NCBI RefSeq assembly: GCF_023278565.1
Contig: NC_064676.1
Span: forward strand, 6,882,001 to 6,946,000
Origin: Colletotrichum lupini
Taxonomy: Eukaryota > Ascomycota > Sordariomycetes > Glomerellales > Glomerellaceae
Direction of reading: 5' to 3'
Length of the DNA stretch: 64,000 nt
Shown here: positions 26,700-39,200 of the stretch, in pieces
How the letters are laid out: each line of letters begins with the position of its first letter
How positions within the stretch are numbered: position 1 is the first letter of the stretch
Translations under genes and position numbers: made by a program
Notes under the pieces: generated by a model
The model's input: the letters and a program-made list of their open reading frames with translations, nothing else
Told to the model about the DNA's origin: nothing
The model's database searches: none

Positions 26700-28676
26700 A
26701 TGGTACGCTTTCATATACCAACGAAAGGCGAAATAGCCGCGCCTTTCCAATCGAAAGACGCCTTTGTAGAATGGATCAAGGCTCCCGAAGTTCACGAGGG
26801 ACGAACTCAGGTCGGAGACTCTAGGTGGTCGAACAAGGATCTCGAGCCGACGCCGCCAGAACAAAGAACATGGACGTGGTACAACTTGCCTTTGTACTGG
26901 TTCTCAAACATGTTTGGGACGACCGGGTGGAACGTCGCGTCTTCCCTCATCGCCGTGGGTCTGGTAAGTTATCAAAAGACAGCATCGTTGTTCATATGCG
27001 CTGAAAAAATCAGACATGGCAACAAGCCTTTGTATCTTGCGTTCTTGGCTCACTCATATCCGCTATTATCGTTACTGGTATGGCGAGACCTGGCGTGATG
27101 TACCACCTAGGATAGTGCGTTTAAACACTCCTCCCACGTTTGGTATTTTCTGACATCTTTTCAAGTCCTGTTCTTGCACGATCGGTGATGGGAATGTATG
27201 GATCATACTTCTTCATCTTTATCCGAGCAATTGTGTGCATCATTTGGTACGGTATTCAGACGTACTACGGCGCGAACCTGTTGTCCGTTTGCTTCCGCTG
27301 CATTTGTGGAAACAGCTGGGACAACTGGCCCAATATGCTTCCCACTAGTGCCGACGTGACTTCAAAGCAGCTGCTGGCGTTCTTTCTCCTTTGGCTGGTT
27401 GAGTTCCCGTTTGTGAGTATATGTAGTGTGCGACCCTCTAATGACATGCATTCCCTGACATTGGCGGCAGACCTGGGTACACCCGATTCATATTCACTAC
27501 ATCTACACCGTGAAAGGCTTCATCATGCCATTCGCGTGCTTCGGACTCTTCGGCTGGTGTATGTCCTATGGAACCGGAATCTCCAATATTGGCGCTGCAT
27601 CTGTCGCAGGCGCATCGGCAGCAGCTAAAACACCCGTCGGATGGGCTATCATGAGCGGCATCAATGTCATCATGGGTTCTCTTTCGCCAATGCTCGTGAA
27701 CCAACCTGATCTCGCGCGATACTGCAGAGAGCCTCGAGATGCCGGTTGGCTCCAAGGAGCATGTGTCTTCTTCGCGAAGATCCTCGTCTTCTTCCTTGGC
27801 TTAGCTTCGACGACCTCATTACAGGGTGCTTGGGGCAAGGCCTACTGGAACCTATGGGATCTTCTTGATGCCATACTTGATCATTACTGGAACCCGACCG
27901 CCCGTGCTGGTGTCTTCTTTGTATCGTTCAGTTTCATTCTCAGCGTGCTGGCGACAAACTTTGGAGCAAACTCGCTACCTTTTGGCGCGGACATGACTGG
28001 ACTGTTCCCCAGGTACTTGACGATCCGTCGAGGCCAGATCGTTTGTGCAATCCTCGGTATTGTTGTATTGCCGTGGAAGCTTAATGCGAACGCGTCCGCG
28101 TTCATCTCATTTCTCGGGAGTTACAACATCTTCATGGCTCCCCTTTGCGCTGTGAGTACTTGAACGCCGAGTCTTGAAAACCAGTCTTGAGAACATATTG
28201 CTGACTCTCACCAGATTATCATTTTCGACTACATCTTGGTTCGAAAGGGTAACATACACGTGCCGTCGCTGTATAATGGCTCTAAAGAGGGTCTCTACTG
28301 GTTCAATTCTGGAGTCAACTGGGTTGGGGTGTTTGCCTGGATCGGCGGTACGGCAATGGGATTGCCCGGTCTCGTCGGGCAATACCAGCCTCATATTGTC
28401 AGCCAACCGGCCAAGTACATGTACATGATGGGCTGGGTGTTGACGTTTTTTACATCGGCCATCTTGTATGCTGTGCTAGTGCAGTTCTTCAAGACCAAGG
28501 TGTATCCTCCGGGCTATGAGAATGCCCCGATGGACTACGAATGGCTGGCGAAAGAAGGCCGGGATGGGTTCTTTGAGGGCGAAAGGGAAGGCGAGGTTTA
28601 TGCGCCGCCATCTCCGCGCGTTGACGAGGCTGAAGAATTGCACTTGGGAGAGAAAGTGCAGAAATTGGAGGCCTAG
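26700..28676 (+). CDS. NCS1-family nucleobase/allantoin permease (Fur type)
   Basis: A twelve-helix plasma-membrane symporter of 584 aa. Five exons: 26700-26963, 27014-27114, 27166-27412, 27471-28151 and 28215-28676, all with GT..AG introns that keep frame. Marks of the Fur branch: NKDLEPTPPEQRTWTWYNLP before helix 1, WFSNMFGTTGWNVASSLIAVGL, GYPVLARSVMGMYGSYFFIF, the helix 3-4 stretch WYGIQTYYGANLL, NPxA-like loops, then WAIMSGINVIMGSLSPMLVNQPDLARYC (helix 6) and NFGANSLPFGADMTGLFPRYLTIRRGQ (helix 8). VRKGNIHVPSLYNG.. is the usual Fur loop after helix 10. The C-terminal tail is acidic and contains possible endocytosis signals. Substrates of this family include uracil, allantoin and uric acid; neighbourhood favours allantoin or another cyclic ureide, which is inference. 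Confidence 0.92.
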
Positions 28677-29573
28677 TTGTGGTTTCCTAATGATTGATGG
28701 CTGTCGAGAACTCAATGCCCCACTTACTCCTACTTTGCTTTTGAGATGAATTAGTTATGGAAAAGATCTTAGTAGAAGGCAGAATGCTAGGAACAATAGG
28801 TATTGTGGTAGTCTCAGTGACAGTATGAGAAGAACCACAACAGTGGTAGAAGTTGTGAGAACGTCTCGTGGGACAAGAATCCCCGCCAACTACTTGGCAT
28901 CCTTTTGACTTCATGTTGCCATGACGTGACTGGAGAAGCCGCCCCAAGATCGCCCCGGCTAGCCAGCAAAGGCAATTCGTTGCGTAAGTCAGCGGGTCAC
29001 CCTCGGCCTCTCAAAATGTAAGCGTTGGAGTTCCGGGCAACAATTATCAGAATGCACGCCTCATTCGGTGGAAAGATCCCGAATCGGACGTGTCGCAGTC
29101 TGCTGTTGAAGGCGTAGGCGGAAATATTGCGGGGGAAACAAACGCGGCGGCGGATCTGAAGCCGACGATAACGGCCTGCGGGGTTGGGGTATCAGGGATG
29201 GCCCCTCTTACGGTCGTTGGAGTCACCGGAAAACATCTTTGAAATAGCCGGATTGCCTCCAGATTACTCCAACTCTTGAGAACTCCACGATTTTGTTCAT
29301 GTTCTCATCCCGTTTCATAGACTCTGCAAACTCGAGAGTTACCTTCTGAACCTCTGGAGCTCAGAACAGCGACGGTACCGGAATTATTCACGAGGCTATT
29401 GAGTGCATACCTTGGACAGAGTCCACTGCAACCGTGGCGCTCTGACTCTGTTAATACCCCGCTTTCTTGTTCTGGATCGTCTCCCACTGAAGCACTTGAC
29501 GAGTTTGTATTGTCAAAACGTTTATCTCTGATATCTTTTCTTGACAATAGAAAAACTGCAACACCATCACAAA
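28677..29573. other. Intergenic region
   Basis: About 900 bp between permease and amidase, which run in the same direction. One GATA-type motif (CGATAA, 29166-29171) is present. No gene is supported; the last 200 bp should be the amidase promoter. Confidence 0.6.
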
Positions 29574-31056
29574 ATGGCAGTTGAACCGTATAGACTTACG
29601 GCGACCCAAGCGTCAGCCAAGATAAGGGCCGGGGAGTTGACTGTGGAAGAGTACGCGCGCTCGCTCTTGTCCCATATTGAGGAGAGAGACCCCGTAGTCA
29701 AAGCTTGGGAGTACTTGAACCCAGAGCAGGTGATTGCACAAGCGAAGGCAATGGATGCGATACCGCCAGAGAAGCGCGGGCCCCTACACGGCGTTGCCAT
29801 CGCAGTCAAAGACGTTATTTACACAAAGGGTCAGCGAATATTAGCCTGTGAGTCTACAGGAGCACTAATCGAAATCTAGATATGCCAACACAGCACGGAT
29901 CTCCAATCTACGCTAGAGACGCTCCCAAAGTCGATGCCGGTTCCATCATAATTTTGCGACAGGCTGGCGCGCTGCTTCTTGGTAGGTCCATGCTGATAAT
30001 TCAACCCAACCCCAGCAATGCGATACTGACAAAAGTAGGCAAAACAACCACGACCGAATTCGCAGCGACGGTTCAAGGTCCAAAGACAGTGAACCCACAC
30101 GGCACGAACCGAACCCCCGGTGGCTCCTCGTCAGGATCAGGCGCCGCCATTGCGGATTTCCAAGCGCCTATCGGCCTAGGCACCCAGACAGGCGGAAGCA
30201 CGATCCGCCCAGGATCTTTCAATGGCATCTACGCCCTGAAGCCGACATGGAACTCCATCACGCGCGAGGGTCAGAAGATTTACTCCTTGATCCTAGATAC
30301 CCTCGGTTTCTTCGCCCGCAGTGTTGAAGACCTGCAATTGATGGCCGATGTTTTTGACTTGAAAGACGACGAGCCCCCGAAGGACACCTTCGCTATCAAG
30401 GGCGCCAAGTTCGCTCTGTTGAAGACGATGGTGTGGCCTCAAGCTGGACCCGGTACCAAGTCCGCGATGGCGAAGGCTGCGGAGCTTCTCAAGGCTCACG
30501 GAGCCGAAGTAGAAGAGATTGAATTCGATCCCGAGCTTGAGGAGCTACCTCAGTGGCATGCTACGGTGTTGCACAGCGACGGAAGATCCGCTTTCCTGCC
30601 CGACTACCGCGCTGCTAAGGATCAACTGCACGAGTTCTTGATTTCGCATGTTGATAACACCAACAAGATCAGCAGAGCGGAGCAGCTAGAGGCATTCGAC
30701 AACATTGCCATTGCAAGGCCCAAAGTTGACAAGATGCTGGCCAAGTACGATGCTGTTCTGGTGCCTAGCGTCGTTGATGAGGCCCCGGAAGGAACCTCGA
30801 GCACCGGAAGCGCAGCTTTCAACGCTCCCTGGACAGTGAGTCTCTTGACAGCGATGTCTTGGGTTGTCACTACTAACGAGGGTGATAGGCGCTGCATGTT
30901 CCGGTCGTCAACATTCCAGGTTTCAAGGGTCCCAACGGGATGCCAGTTGGCGTTTCCCTTGTAGCTCCCAGGTATCACGACCGTCATCTCTTGGTGGTCT
31001 CCAAGGCGGTCGGCGAGATCTTTGAGGCGGAGGGAGGCTGGAAGTCTGCTTTGTAA
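29574..31056 (+). CDS. Amidase-signature family hydrolase
   Basis: Hydrolyses a carboxamide to acid and ammonia. Four exons: 29574-29829, 29880-29981, 30039-30835 and 30889-31056 (440 aa). The Ser-cisSer-Lys triad is visible: Lys in HGVAIAVKDVI, the cis-Ser in the GGSSSGSGAAIAD loop, and the nucleophile Ser in GLGTQTGGSTIRPG. Downstream are the usual YALKPTW, GFFARSVEDLQLMADV and a C-terminal VPVVNIPGFKGPNGMPVGVSLVAP, the last two pieces being joined by intron 3. It is somewhat short for a fungal amidase (about 500-550 aa) but no conserved block is missing. No signal peptide, so probably cytosolic. As the fourth member of the 21-31 kb group it could release ammonia from a linear product of the ring-opening step; substrate unproven. 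Confidence 0.92.
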
Positions 31057-32573
31057 TTATGACCCATACAACATCTGCGACAGGGAACCTCTTATTCACT
31101 GTAGTTTTCCTGAGCTTCGGTGAAACCGCTCAGCATATGTTGGATGTTGTAGCGAATGCTTGGAGACTTAAGGCCTTTTTTACCTTATGTCATGATCTCA
31201 TTATGCATCTATAAGCTACAACAGGTTCGATTGAGCGGGTCAACTCTACATAGTGGGATCATTTACGACCAATAAGGAATACAACGCGCAGGCTTCCACT
31301 GCCACTGCCGCCGCTGCTATTGTCCTTAAAAACGGATTTTGCATCGCCAAGGCGAAGCATACCTGCACATCCTCAGCCGTTTCCCGCCGTGACCTCTCGA
31401 ACAGGTCGGTGTCATCAATGTCTGTCTGGCAACGCCTTTTCCAGCCCTGCTGGCACATGCACATGTCGAGTATGCCACGCTGCTCTTGTCGTATGGAGAC
31501 TTGAAGCGATCCAATACCAAGGAGCGCGGCTGTCTTGATTGTCGTCCCGGTTCTTCTACAGCTTTCAACTATCCGTAGCAGCTCCAATATACCGCTAGAT
31601 AGAATTCTATCTCGTCTCCCTGCCATGATGATGCAAACTATGAGTCAAAATAACTGGAAACGCATTCAACACTGGGGATTTGTTGAAAACTTCTATTGAG
31701 CTTTGACTTTCCTGTTGGGACAGTTTCCATAACCTTGAAGTAGAGAACACTGCTCCTGTGTTCTGGTTTGGACGACCGTGGCACAAAGTACAGTACTCAC
31801 CGATGAAGCACTGCCCAGAAGTAGTTAATAAACCGTCCATCTGAAATATGCAGTTCTAGTAGGTGAACAAGGGACATGTATCAAAAGTCTGCAACTTCAT
31901 TTCCCTCAAGTAAAAGGGGACGAGAACAAGGATAAGAAGTCCACACAATTACGTGTATCAAACAGGCGAGAAAAATTGCCATTCGTCCACATTTAGGTCA
32001 GCCAATCTTTCAGCCTGTCAGGCTGCCTATCAGGCTGCCTGACATGGGAGCTATGCTTGACACTATCACTCAAAGCAACCACCGAATTTCCAATGGCTGA
32101 GACTCAGCCGCCAGTCAAAGCTCCTGATTCGATGCCGAGATGCTAGGCTTAGGGGTAGGCAAGCTATATTTTCCGCCACAACCCCTTCCGGCGTCAATGA
32201 ATGATGTATCTCTTCAGGCTGGAATGGAAGGTCAATCCGACTGCCAAGTCAGGCGACCCCAAATATACACCTGACACCATCTCGGCCTATATAAACCCGG
32301 AGACGTTCTCCGATCTCTTACTTTCAACTTACACAGAAGCAACACGGTCTTACTTGATCATCGGTCAACAACTTCAACGGACGCTTAATCACCCTCGATA
32401 TACAATATCAACAGTTTGACTGTAATCGAATCACACGCCCCCAAATGAGAGTTAGAGCTTGTAATGTGTTACTGTTTTGCATCTAACTACTCGTAAGGTA
32501 GTCGCAATTTATCGACTCTTTTGCCTTACCTTGAGCAACACACACTCCTCAGAATATTTTCAAGGGAAAAAGA
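31057..32573. other. Intergenic region with inverted repeat and TATA element
   Basis: About 1.5 kb of normal base composition. It holds a compact palindromic repeat at 32011-32045 and a TATATAAA at 32288-32295 that may serve the gene at 32574. Short frames (31246-31626 minus, 32201-32419 plus) have no domain. Confidence 0.55.
32011..32045. repeat. Compact direct/inverted repeat
   Basis: The stretch contains two copies of TCAGGCTGCCT and near-palindromes built on CAGCCTGTCAGGCTG and TGTCAGG..CCTGACA. It may form a cruciform or bind a dimeric factor. Function unknown. Confidence 0.6.
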
Positions 32574-35007
32574 ATGAGTGTTGGAAGCCTCCAAGCTGCG
32601 TTGGCCAGCGCCACAAACGAGGTCACCGTTGCAGCCGCAAACATTAACTTCGACTTCACGCTTGTCAAGTATGAGGCTCCAAAAGAGTACCAACCTCTCG
32701 GTGCACTCCTTTCTCCTAAACGCAAGGAAAATGCAGAATTTGGACCTTCACACTGTACAGCACGCCGGCTGGCGTCCTTATTCCACGATGTCTGCCCGGA
32801 AACGCCCAATTTGATCAGCGCCTATGGGAAGCGGGTGTCGGAGATCTCAACGAGGGCGACCAAGAGACAGTCGACCAAGTTTGCTAATTCCATGTTCGAG
32901 TCGTACGCTGGTGTAGACGCGACATCCATCTGGGCTGCTGCCACATCGTCGGATCCTGCTGCGGCCGACAGGGGCGCATTGCACATCCACCTGCTGGCTA
33001 GCATGCTCGCCAAGATGTGGACGGCACCCGAAGCCGTGTCGATTTGGTTCGAGCTCATCTCCGAGAGGCAACGGATGATAAGCGAACAGCTGGAAAGAGG
33101 TGACGCCTTGCCGTTCTCGCTTGCGGCGGCAGCGGCACAACGTCAGATACAGCGCTCTCAGCTCGCCGAGTGGGACGCCAGCGCCAGAGCCTGGCTGCAG
33201 ACGGCCGACTCGGTTATGGTTAAGGAGCAGGACCAGCTCCGAATTATCCTCGAAAATATCGAGCTATCCACCAGCAGAGACCAGGGCAAGGCCTCGATGG
33301 TCTACCTGAGTGTGACCCAAGCATGGTGTAGAGCATTGATGGTAATGGAAAGGCTTGTGTCTGGCGTCGCCCAGGAGGTCCACGATGGGGCGGCTCTCGT
33401 TGGCCTCACGGCCTGGCACATCTATCCGGATATTCATATATTTGGACCGAAATCTGTCAAGGTATCGATGCAAGACCCGTTGGTCCAACCCGGCGGTATA
33501 TTGACATTAGGCTGCGGGCCTTCGGCGATACCATCGTCGCAAGGGGTCACCTGGTCGCTGTCACTCAAACATCTCCGGTACTATGGTCGGCCAGTGGAAA
33601 CTCAGAGTGCGATAGGTATCCATCGATCTCATTTATCATTCGATGAGCTGATGCTGGCCATGCTCGGCTGTGTTGTCAACATATGGGGCCTCTCACGGGA
33701 CAACATGGATTCCGCAGCCAGAATATTTTCCAAATTAGTTCTGCACCTGGAGAGCCGTGAACAAAGCAAACTGGTTGATCGTCACATCCTACACGGTTTA
33801 AGACTACTTGGAAGAGCTGCCGACGCTCACATCGAAGAGATGAATACCACCACGCCTTTTGTGAACCTCGGCATCAACAGGCCGCAATTTCTGCCTGCCA
33901 AATTCCGAAATGTCCCCACGAGGCCTTTTTTTAGTTTGCTGGAAGAGGACACCTTCCTAGATCGACTTAAAGACGATGAAAGCAGGATCATGTTCCTAAG
34001 ACGCATAGCATCGCGGTACCTGTCTCAACATCCCCAGGCGTCCAGCTGCGTGATTCGGTATGCCATCACGCAAACAAAGACCTCCTGGGCGTCCGTCTTC
34101 CCAAGCTCCATCACGACTAGGAACCGCGCAACCTCGCGCAGCAGTGCCCAGTCCCATCATCGGTGGAATGCGGATCACACATTGGACAATGACAAGGAGA
34201 TCCATCACCGGACGACACAACGGAGCCCGGCGCCGTTCTCTTTCAAGGACGGTTATGTTTACAACCACCAACACGGCACGCCCATCCCCATGTCGCTGTG
34301 GTTCGGCAACGTACACGGGACGGCTCTCTATCAGCCGTGCGATCTAGCTAGACCTGCCATGCCTCCGGCGCAAATAGAACTGGAAGATCTGCTCTGGGCT
34401 CTCGAGTATGACCTAATGGCGGACATCCAAATTCCCGAAGATAAAGTGTCGTCCACCTTGAGTCTCTTGGCAGTCGCCCACTCTGGGGTGCTAGGGAGGC
34501 TTGAGGGACTGATGATCCGGCTCAAGACTTTGTCGAAGCCGCTCACGGAAGCCAAATGGGCGAAGGAAGTCGCCGTCAACTTCGACCATCGACCTGACGA
34601 TAGAGGGTACCAATGGATATCTGGAGCTCTTCCTAAATCTATTGGCGTGTTGTCGTATTTCATATCTGAATGCGACCTGCGGCCGACCGATATCGAGGAA
34701 AACGTTTGTGGCGTCTCTTTCGGAGACTCTATATTTGTCCCAGAGAACGTAAGATGATTCTTTTTCTTTCTACAAACCGTCGTCGAAACTTTCCATCGAC
34801 AGCATGGGTATCGACCTCGGTCAACATAGGTTTCGAGTCTCAATCGACGTTGCTGATGTATTTTAGTTGACCCGCGATCCGTTTGAGGCTTCTGATGAGC
34901 AGGCCATCGTACGAGTTTTGGGAAATATAGGCCTTCCGGGCTTCGTTATGTTCTCTTCCGTCATGGAACCGATGGTGTCGGAGGTCAGCGAGTCGTCCTG
35001 GAAGGTA

Positions 35008-35035
35008 AGTCGACCCACCCCCTTTTGGCCACCCC
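35008..35035 (+). repeat. Left terminal inverted repeat of the pogo-like element
   Basis: Starts AGTCGACCCACCCCC and ends GGCCACCCC; identical over 28 bp to the reverse complement of 44436-44463. A second partial copy of its inner part (CCCCTTTTGGCCACCCC) follows immediately, only at this end. The repeat has escaped RIP, presumably because it is short or lacks CpA context. Confidence 0.95.
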
Positions 35036-36049
35036 CCCCTTTTGGCCACCCCATTTCTCCATCCCAGCCACCGCATTAAAACCCTACCCACGATTTTCAA
35101 ACTACCATAATAATTATAAAAATCGTCCAAATACAATTCTTTTTTATATACTTATTTATCGATATATAATAGTCTCGTATACTAAAAATAAAGTTGTTCG
35201 GGCTCTTGAGGCTATTAGAAGAGGTCTCTTAGTTAATCGGGCCTTGATTAAGTTCGGAGTTCTAAGGTTAACTCTTCGTAACTATAAGAGAGGTTATTAG
35301 ACGAGGGTAATAGTATTCGCAGACCTCTAAAGGCTTCCTCTATAGCAAAAAGACTAGCTAGCCTAGTAGGTTCGTATTTAGTATAATCTAGGCGTTATAT
35401 TAACCTACGAATAGCTTATAAAATTCGCTAAGCGAGTTCTAAGATCCTAGGGGGATATAAATCCTCTTAGGAAGAGATAGATAGACGCTTTTTTAAGGAG
35501 GAACCTATTAATTAAGGTTTAGAGAAGTCGTACTATCGATTCGAGGCGTTTAAATAGGGCTATTACTAATATAATTAAGTTATAGTTTAGATTACTTAAT
35601 ATACTAAAGATTAGTAATATTAAATAGGCTAATAAGTATAATATAAATAAGATTAGTATCCTAGAGGGTAAAGGATTTAATAGCCTAGTTTTAGGCAAGG
35701 CAGAGACCATAGTAGTGCGAAAAAAAGAGCTTAGTTCGCGTACTTAGGTATTTATTATTAAGTATATCTCTACTAATAGTCGAGCTATTAAACTACTAGT
35801 TATATATAAGGGAAAGTCGGTATAGTAGCAGTGGTTTCTACTTAAACTTAACCCTTATACTAGTTAAGAGTTCATAGTAATAGATAATAACTAGACGACT
35901 AATAAGACTGCCCTTAAGTAGTTAAAAATAGTGTTCTTATTATAGACTAAGACCCCCCCCCTTAGGGGGCTTAGTATACTCAATGAGCCTCGACTATTAG
36001 TTCTAAATAGCTATAAGAGTTATACGACGATAGAATTTATATAGGAATG

Positions 36050-36226
36050 TGTTACGTAATAGGGATAGTAATCGCACCTTATAAAGTGCCCGTTACGTGC
36101 TAAATTACGTATCTATCTCAGATATCGTATATATAGACCTTCTCCTTTTATCTATTTCCACTTTAATAGTTAAGCTACTTTTACTATACTCCGTATACCT
36201 ATTACTACGTACTATAACTCGTAATA
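36050..36226 (+). repeat. 5' LTR of the copia element
   Basis: 177 bp, beginning TGTTACGTAAT and ending CTCGTAATA. It differs from the 3' LTR at 11 positions by eye, all transitions. The terminal TA in place of the usual CA is itself explained by a C-to-T change. Confidence 0.93.
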
Positions 36227-39200
36227 GTTATGAGCCTAGCTCTTAGTTAAGACCCTATACTACGATAACGTACTTATTAATACGATTCCTACGATCTTTT
36301 TAAAATAACCGACTTACTTATACCTACTTTAGCCTAAGCTAAACTAATTAGCTACGATAATTAGATTAAATAGTTTAACGTACTTCGCACTATAAATAAG
36401 GGCGTTAGGGTCTAGAAATACATCGACTTAGACGCTCTAGATTCCGACGTATTCCTCGACCCCTCTATAGCGCTTACTTTACCCTTAGAATTCGGACGAT
36501 TAGTTACGACCTATAATAAAAAAGAACTACGAGCTTACTAAGCCCGTTATAAGGCGTTCGAAAATAACTAAAGAAACTAAGAAATCCTCTATTAATAGCT
36601 TCTAAATATAACTCCTAGTACAAACCTTTCGACTTCCTCGAGCACGAGTAACTTATAGAACTAAGCTAGGTTTCTTTTTATAAAGCTAGCTATATTACTT
36701 ATTTTACGTAAATAAATCTATCCCTATACCGCACCTATAAAGAGGATCTATACGCTCGAGAGTATTTAGAAATAATAAGAGCTCGACGCTAAATACGAGT
36801 AACTTATAGCTCACGAACGTAATATTATTAATACGTATATTGAAGTCCTTACTTAGTAGTTAGTAAAATTAGTTAATACTATACTATATAAATACGTATT
36901 CTAAAAAGCTACCGAGAACGGTGCTAAGTTTAGTATATAGCGAATTATTAGATATTTAAAATAGGAATTTGTGCCCCCCGAACTAGTAATAAGGAATATA
37001 GTTCGAGAGGAATACCGATAAGCCCTTAATAAAGCGAGGACCGGAATTAACCCCTAACGCTAGTATAAGGAGTAATAGTCCGCTTACCTCCGAGCTAAAA
37101 CGTACAATATTCCGGAAATTAATAAAGAGATCGCCGTACTCGACTTCTTAGTTATAGTTAAGTCTAGACTTAACCTTATATAGGGCTAACGTATATATAA
37201 GACCTTTAGTAAATTAATAGCCTTTAGAACGCACACGAGGACCTTTAAAGAAATTACGTATATATTTAGCTTAGTAACCTAGGACGTATATACTAAACGA
37301 CTTTTAAGTTAAGGAGGGGCTTATTCTACTTTTACTAGACGCTCTAACTTAGTTAACGACGTAAATAATAAGGGTAACGTTATATACCCTTATAATTGCG
37401 CACACCCGTAGCACCCTATAGCATACCGAAAATTAGAATAGGCACTTATAGGCCGAAACGCTAGTAAGTTATTAATACGAATACTAAAGAGCTATATAGA
37501 GGAAGTCCTCGCTACTATTAAATTAAATAAATAAAAATTACTTTATAATAAGCTTAAGAAAGCTAGTTAGCTAAGGAACGATAGAACCCCTAAGAAACCT
37601 AGGTTTCTAAAAGGATCCTCTAACTAACTTATAGCGAGCTTATTAATAAACTAAGACGAGGGCTACGTAGTCGCTATACTTATAAAGAGTTAAGACTTAG
37701 AAATAAACGCAATCTTTAGTACCCCTATAAGTAGCGCTCACCCCCTTTCCTAGAGCATAGTAATAAATAGCTATAGAGTAATATATTTAGTTAACGATAA
37801 GAGCCTACTTAAACCCGAGAGTTACGTACTATCGGGCAATAAAGACTATATTAAATTAAGAATTATTATACTACTTATTACCGCACGTAGTATTTATATT
37901 ATAAAGGGCGTCCTAGACGGACCTAAGGGAAAGGGAACTTGCGATCTAAAGCTCTAGAACGTCGCTTACGTCGAGGGATTCTATATTAATATAGTCTTAA
38001 AGACTTTACTAAATAAAAACGCACTCTAGTACTACGGTCTAGATTATACTTTACGATAGGGAACGCTTTATAAGAGCACTATTAAAAAGTAGCTTATCTA
38101 AAAGAACAATCTAGTCTTCTTCGAATATAAGCTCCTCTAATCCTATCCTTTTTCTATAAACCTTAAGCGTGTCCTATAGAGCCTAGCTAGTATTATATTA
38201 CTAGTTAGCCGTAGAAAATTCTGTCGCTTATATTAACGTACTTATAAGAAGTTTAATAGCGCGCTCCTTTAGTACTTTAGAATAGGTTATCTCGGACCTA
38301 ATACTCTTTATTAATTATTATATAAGACTTAAGGTATGCGTATTAAACCTCTATTATAAGTTAAGTATAAAGTATATATATTATCTAAAACTAAAATAGT
38401 AGTTTTAAGAGGACTACCCTCGAGAAGAGCCTCACGGCCATAGTACTATATATACTAAGATCTCTTCTACTTCGAACTATTTCTTAGTAAACGATAATAT
38501 ATACTTATAGCTTCTAATAAATATAGTAAGTAGCTCAGGGGGTTCTTTTTAAAGATAAAAATAGAAAAAGAAGTACTTTTCGTACTATAGAGCCTCGAGG
38601 TAGCGATTCGTTATTAAAAAGGGACTCTAATCTACTTTTTTAGAAGTAATAATAAGACCGCTCTCCTAGTTATAAACGTTAGACGCATATATAAAATATA
38701 GTATAGCGAGCTAGGAATCGGAATAGAACTTCTACTTCTATATATAAAAGAACCCGTAAGTAACGCTAAAAGAGTAAGTTAACTCGCAATCGCTAAAGCT
38801 CGTAAAATACGCCTTTTTACGAACCTCTTTACGAATCTATAGGACGAAATAGTACTAGCGGTAATTTTTATCTATAATATTACCCCACGGGAGGCTAATA
38901 AAAGAAATTCGCCCATTATAATAAAAATTAACTAGTAAAAGCGGTATTAACGCTAGTAATAAACGGGTTACTAAGTACGGGATTCTAAACCGATTACCCC
39001 GTATCTTAGTAGCCTTTACGTATATAGCTACCGAGCATACCCTTTTTATAAGGATCGTAAGAGGGGTATATATTAAAAAGAGTTTAAAATGCTTCCCTAC
39101 GGGTATATAGGATACTTAGTTAGATATATATTAAAAACGCACAACCTATATAAAGTCTAAGTGCCCGCGCTCGAGTAGGTATTTATTACGAAGAATATTA

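Noticed and set aside
35519..35710. 63-codon minus-strand frame in the pogo-like element
   Set aside because: Leu/Ile-rich product of AT-rich RIP-mutated DNA; the transposase relic is on the plus strand.
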